From Sacculina carcini (Eukaryota; Arthropoda; Thecostraca; Sacculinidae), in the NCBI GenBank assembly GCA_916048095.2, contig OU696579.1, forward strand, positions 4,284,735 to 4,348,734: DNA of 64,000 nt, given 5' to 3'. A model generated the notes under the pieces. That model did not search any database and was not told where the DNA came from. It was given only the letters and a program-made list of their open reading frames with translations. Made by a program: the position numbers and the translations under genes. Below, piece by piece: positions 59,106 through 64,000 of this stretch; within the stretch, counting starts at the first letter, position 1, and each line of letters starts with the position of its first letter.

Positions 59106-60516
59106 AGCCACATACAATTCCCGTTCCCAGTAGCTCACCGATCGTCGCATATACTTCAATGCTGTATACATGAGTACAGTTCATATACAAGGATATAAAC
59201 AGTACGAGAACTAACCCAAAAATTAACTCAAATTACCAACTCAACTCTTCAGGACATTACAAGCTCATTGGAAAAGTAGCTTCCATGAGATTGAAAAATT
59301 CATTCATATACATTTGTGTGCAAAATTATGCCAAGCCAGAGAAACAAAAATATTTCCACTTGACAAAAGATACTTTCAAGTTGATAAAATAATACTTGAA
59401 AAATACTACATTGCGGCATAACCGGCTGAAATATGCTCAGACGTGGGCGGTATGTTGAGGTAATATTTTTATTAGTAGAATTAATTCTTGTCTGATTTAC
59501 TCGTTTTCGGAGCACATTGTGCCTTGATTTGAGTGAGCTTGCTTAATTAGCTTACTGTTTTAATTGGTGATGAACGATACCTGGGTTTATTTAAATATGT
59601 TCTTATTTCCAATATTAATCAATATTATCTTTTATTTAACCGGATAGACTGATGATTTTTTCAGAGGTGTTGGTAGCGGTGTAAATAATCTTGTTTTTCT
59701 GAATTTGTTCATATAAGTCTGATGTATATGATGTTTTTGCCTGGTGTTCACATGGTAGATTGTGGTTTTAACCAACCGAATCGGCATATAAATTCACAAG
59801 GTTGAAGACAAATAAGTAGGCCTTATCTTATCTTTTTCCTAACTCTCAGTAACATTTGGTAAAATTAACCCAATTTTATTTCGTGTATTGTGATGTTTGG
59901 ATGGTATGAGCTGCAAGCGGTGAATTTCCTCATTCGGTTGTTATTCTGGATGCTTTACTTATCTATGTATATGTGTATTAGTGACACATTGATTCAATCA
60001 AATCATTGTTCATATCTATTTGGAAGTGCTTGTTGTTGCAACGTTTTATTTTGGCTGACCAAAAGTGAATTTTGTGTCCCTTATGCATCTACTTAGCACA
60101 CTGCTCACCTTATTAACTCGCCATTATTTATTGCAGTTATAATTCTGTTTACCATTTGCATGGTGACGCGGATAATTTATCACCGGATTCGGGGTTGTTT
60201 TGAATGTTGCTTGTTATGAGAATAACGATAATGTAGCTGTAAACATCACCTACACAATACCAGCACACACACACGCACAACTGGAAGCAGAAACTACCAA
60301 TTGTCCCAACAACCATTATTCGTTTTAAGTACAATTATATAAGTTATATGAAAAGTAATGTAATTTGTATATTCTCCGCCGCCAAAAGAACGAAACACAG
60401 CGCTTATAAATCATTTTGAACATAACCAATATTAACCATCACTGACAAAATTGTAATAGAGTAGGACTGGAGCGGTCAGCCGCATTTATCATTCGCGCGC
60501 TTCGGCGAGCTGGCGT
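59106..60516. other. AT-rich intergenic DNA
   Basis: No coding, RNA or repeat signal recognised over about 1.4 kb. Confidence 0.5.
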
Positions 60517-60711
60517 TCTGACGTCTCTTACAGGAACCTTCTGACGTCTCTTACATTGCCGACATTGTTCAGCTCCGACGGCATGTCGTGTTGATCACGT
60601 GTTGCACACAGTTTCATTAGCCTCATCACAACACGCATCAGGTGGCGAATTACAGTCAGCGATGGGTCCCGTTCAGATGTCTGTAACGTGGTACTTGCTA
60701 GGTCAGAGCTG

Positions 60712-60800
60712 GTACTTGGTACCGTGCTGGTACTTGGTACCGTGCTGGTACTTGTTACCGTGCTGGTACTTGTTACCGTGCTGGTACTTGGTACCGTGGG
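60712..60800. repeat. 18-bp minisatellite, about five units
   Basis: Unit GGTACTTGKTACCGTGCT. In the minus frame it encodes repeated STSTVP-like residues at the end of the Gypsy pol region. Confidence 0.88.
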
Positions 60801-62117
60801 ACGGGTACCGTGCTGAGCTACGCTCCGATTCCGAAGTTGCCGATGCTGGCATCGCTGGTTGAAGATGTGCACGGTGCTATATCGCGGAACGAAACAGAAG
60901 ACTCTTGGCCGTCTGGATATCATATATGCGCGTATAAAGGATTGACACCGATAAGTTTCACTTCGCGTACCAGAGGTTCATCCTTGGAATGCCGAACAAA
61001 GCTGCGCAAGTATACTGTTTCCGGACGAGAAAGTCGAGATGGTAGTGGTTGTCCAACAGACGAACGGCGATATAACGCGAACATACGTTCATGCGGTGTA
61101 CAATTGCTTGACGTGTACAAAAGTGACCTCAAACATGATCCCAGTATGCATCTGCCAATCCGTTTGACTTGAGGGTCAGTTTGATTGACTTCCATATTGA
61201 CCCATTGATCTTTTCTATCTGTGAGCTGCCTTGCGGATGGTATGGAGTCGATTTGCTTGACTCTACTCCGTGACATAGAAGGTAGTTTTCGACATCACTG
61301 GTCATGAATCCGAGTCCTCTGTCAGAATGAATGAATGATGTGGCTCCGAACACATGAAATATTTCCTGCAAGCACCGTATTATTGTCGAGGAAGACATAT
61401 ATTTACAAAGGAAGACGAAGGGGAACCGAGAATACTCGTCCACGGCTACAAATATATATTTGTTGTTGGTTCTGGACGGCCAGGGTCCCTTGGAGTCGAT
61501 CCATAGGACGTGTTGCTGATAAGAACCCTTTCCTACATTAGGAGATAGAGGTTTTAGTTCCACATATGTCCTTCACATGATTTTGTAGGAAACGGTAAGT
61601 TCTTGCATCGTATGTAATGCAGCATTATTGTGACTCCAGGATGGCACAGTTCAACGTGTAATTGCCCTAGCGATGGTGTGGTAGCAATGCCACAACATAC
61701 TCTGATCAATTCATCTGCTGCGATGTTCTTTTCTCCAGGTCTGTAACGGATTTTATAGCTGTAATTGGGTAGCTCTAATCTCCAGCCTTGAATCTTATCA
61801 TTCTTGATTTTTGTCCTTTTGTGATTATCCAACATAAATGTTATTGATGTTAATGTTAGTTATGATAGTAAATGTTTGCCAGCAAGGAGTTGCCTCCATA
61901 TTCTCACCGCTTCAATTACAGAATTAGTCTCTATTTCTTCTATTTGCCAGTATGTCTTCCAGATCCACGAGTATTTTAATCGCTTGAATTCACTGGAATT
62001 TAGATACGAACATAACCATTGATTTTTATTTTTTATAAACTATTGACCATTGATACCAGTGCTCATAAATCTAGTCCTATACCCCCGACTTTTGGTTTCC
62101 ATACCTTTTGGTTGGAT

Positions 62118-62371
62118 ACCCTGGTTAACTCTTTCCCGACAATTGGGTGGCTGGCCACCCATAGGACTTGATGCAGTTTTTCGTCAACTACACACGGAGC
62201 GATGGTGACAGAATATCTAGAATAAGTTTTTTCCATTGCTTGGGATCTAGATATTCTGTCAGCATCGCTCAAGGAATTCTGTCACCATTGCTCCGTGTGT
62301 AGTTTAAAAAACTGCATCAAGTCCTATGGGTGGCCAGCCACCCAATTGTCTGGAAGAGTTAAGAACCCCTG
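62118..62371. mobile_element. Foldback MITE of about 250 bp
   Basis: The arms 62125-62221 and 62246-62363 are inverted copies sharing GACAATTGGGTGGCTGGCCA and the following CCCATAGGACTTGATGCAG. The right end CTTAAC...CCCCTG reads CAGGGGTTCTTAAC outward-in, like many hAT-type MITEs. The innermost 15 bp (GACAGAATATCTAGA) are a perfect pair at 62207-62221 and 62246-62260. Confidence 0.75.
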
Positions 62372-63099
62372 ATCTAAAGCATTCGGTGACAGCGAAAAAC
62401 TTTCCACTGATAATAATGATCGCACAACGTCAGAAAATTTGGAGATCCACTTGGCGTAATATGAAAATATACCCAATATTTTTTCAATTATAATTGGTTG
62501 TTGGAGCGCTAAGATCGATCAGCGGCTGCAAGCAACTGTTGATTTCATAGCCAAGAGTGTTTGTTCTTGATAATGAAAGTACCGATTTTTTGTGGTTCTG
62601 TGTCAAACGCCGTCGTCCAGCTGCTTGCATGAAACTTCTTACACACCCATCGTGTTCATCCTGGTCTTTACCGGCGATGGTAATGTTGTCCAGGTAGACA
62701 AATGCGTTCGCAAGCTTCTCTTCCTCAACAAATGTATCCATCGCACGTTGGAACACATCAACTTCGTTAGTGGCACCAAATGTGATTCTTTTAAATTGAT
62801 AGCTTTTACCATTTGCCTTAAAAGCAGTGAATGATTTATCTGCTTCGTTTATCGCAATCTTAAGATATGCGTTTTTGAGTCAAACGTTGAAAATATCCGA
62901 TAAGATACCAAATTGATGGTGATATTTTGGGTTTTCGGCTGAGGATATGCATCTGGTAGTACATACAATTTTACCGTATTGGAGTAATCGAGACTTCCAT
63001 TCTTAAGAAGCCAAACCTCTTAAGAAGCCAAATCTTACCCAATTTTGTAATTATCATCCGATTTCTACCCTTCCTCTGCCAGCTGAACTTCTTGAATGT

Positions 63100-63990
63100 G
63101 CTATCCATAATCAGCTCCGTTCTATTATAATACCTATTCTCGACATAAAACAATCCAGCTTTGCTTATGACCATTCCACTGGGACTCTTCTTGCACCCGT
63201 AATGAATGATATCTTCTCTAACTTTTCTTCTGGTAAATCTGTGCTCTTGATTTCTCTTGACTTTTCGTCAGCCTTTGACCTCGTTGATCACTCTATTCTT
63301 CTCGAGCATCTTCCGCTATTATTCTGATAAATTCCTACACATTCTCGCGTTTAGATTATTGTAATTCTTTATTCTTACATCTAAGTTCACTTAAGTCCAT
63401 CCTATCGTAAGCTACAATCTATTATCAACCTCGCTTGTCGCTTTGTCCTCAAACTTCCTCCGAAAACACCTACGTCTGTCCACATTCGCAAGCTCGGCTG
63501 GCTTTCAGCTATTTTGCGAATTAGGTTCAAAATATGTTGTATGGTTTTCAAAATTCTTCACAATCCCTCATCTCCCTCATACCTCCAATCTATACTCACA
63601 CCCCTTAACTGAGCTAATTGTCGTCACCACTGTATTGTCCTGCGATGAATTGCTCTACTTGGTCGGTTAAATCTTTTTATTTATCTGCACCCCGAATTTA
63701 TAATTCTATCCCCGCTCATATACTACGTTTGGCATACTTTTTGAATTCCAGCTGCTAGTCCGTTTTACTCGCGTTTGGCCCGGCTCTGTCTCTGCTACCT
63801 CATCTCTGATGTTTACTTTCTCTCGTACTCTTATTTGTTATTTCCTATATGCGTTGCACCATTTGTCTACCTTTTTTGTGCCTGCTTATCTTTTTCGTGT
63901 CTGCTTATCTTTTTCGTGCTGTGTTCTGCTAAATTCTGTTAGTTCCTCCTGTTACGTCTGTTAGTTAGTTACGTTCTGTAGTTATGTTTG
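63100..63990 (+). pseudogene. CR1-like LINE fragment with internal deletion
   Basis: PILDIKQSSFAYDHSTGTLL and SVLLISLDFSSAFDLVDHS (RT fingers and palm) jump near 63328 to DYCNSLFLH, LACRFVLKLPPKTPTSVHI and KLGWLSAILRIRFKICCMV (thumb), so the YADD palm is deleted. 3' UTR-like sequence runs to the window end. Related to LINE-A. Confidence 0.8.
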
Positions 63991-64000
63991 CTAAATTCTG

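Larger units (their letters stand above)
60530..63150 (-). pseudogene. pol: Decayed Ty3/Gypsy pol
   Basis: On the minus strand: RT with FVYLDNITIAGKDQDEHD (YLDN at the catalytic YxDD position) near 62650-62700; RNase H end and integrase finger (YKIRYRPGEKNIAADEL, LHVELCHPGVTIMLHYI) at 61554-61835; integrase core (IDSKGPWPSRTNNKYI, FIHSDRGLGFM, STPYHPQGSSQIEKINGS) at 61129-61563; integrase C-terminus (CTPHERMFALYRRS, DGQESSVSFRDIAP) at 60830-61180. Stops and frameshifts throughout; LTRs not found. A foldback element sits at 62118-62371. Confidence 0.8.

Overview
This is eukaryotic, almost certainly animal, nuclear DNA. One spliced host gene with small exons and microsatellite-rich introns sits in a sea of transposable elements. 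The host gene is a membrane-associated guanylate kinase scaffold of the Varicose/MPP2/MPP6 (PALS2) type. It carries a short Ser/Arg-rich exon in its kinase-like domain that I recall from protostome Varicose proteins, so the source is probably a protostome invertebrate. The abundance of CsRn1-clade Gypsy, Penelope-like and CR1-like elements would fit a flatworm or another lophotrochozoan, but species cannot be read from this window.

Layout: 1-180 mariner remnant; 330-5236 complete CsRn1-clade Gypsy element (minus) with matching LTRs; 5.2-8.1 kb CA-rich DNA, a LINE 3' fragment and a pogo-like MITE; 8.1-12.5 kb near-complete two-ORF CR1-like LINE (minus); 12.9-15.9 kb TA arrays and a Penelope-like element; 16.46-19.85 kb TIR element with about 600-bp arms and a FEN1/XPG-like nuclease plus Cys-rich domain; 20.2-21.0 kb RNase H-bearing LINE remnant; 21.34-24.64 kb internally deleted Gypsy element (E, minus); 25.1-39.6 kb two inverted, broken arms of a polyQ-Gag Mag-like Gypsy element (Q), each carrying part of a second Gypsy element (C) at the same site, with a LINE fragment between them; 39.2-41.9 kb LINE-in-LINE nest between LTR copies; 42.4-46.6 kb Mag-like Gypsy with intact pol and damaged gag; 47.2-56.85 kb the MAGUK gene (plus, 5' end missing); 58.3-58.7 kb SINE; 60.5-63.1 kb decayed Gypsy pol with a foldback MITE; 63.1-64 kb LINE fragment.

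The most unusual signals are: (1) two related Gypsy elements (E and C) whose presumed primer-binding sites, directly abutting the LTR, are complementary to the first 12 nt (5' end) of tRNA-Ile and tRNA-Phe rather than to a tRNA 3' end; (2) a UGA-CUA stop context at the ORF1/ORF2 junction of a CR1-like LINE, in the same frame and kept in two divergent copies, suggesting programmed readthrough; (3) the nuclease-bearing TIR element whose terminal repeats extend into its own C-terminal coding sequence; (4) a roughly 14-kb inverted duplication of a nested, already defective retrotransposon.

Most reading frames in the (CA)n/(GT)n/(TA)n tracts and opposite the pol genes are not genes and are left out. 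tRNA and protein-family matches are from memory and motif reading, not from database searches.
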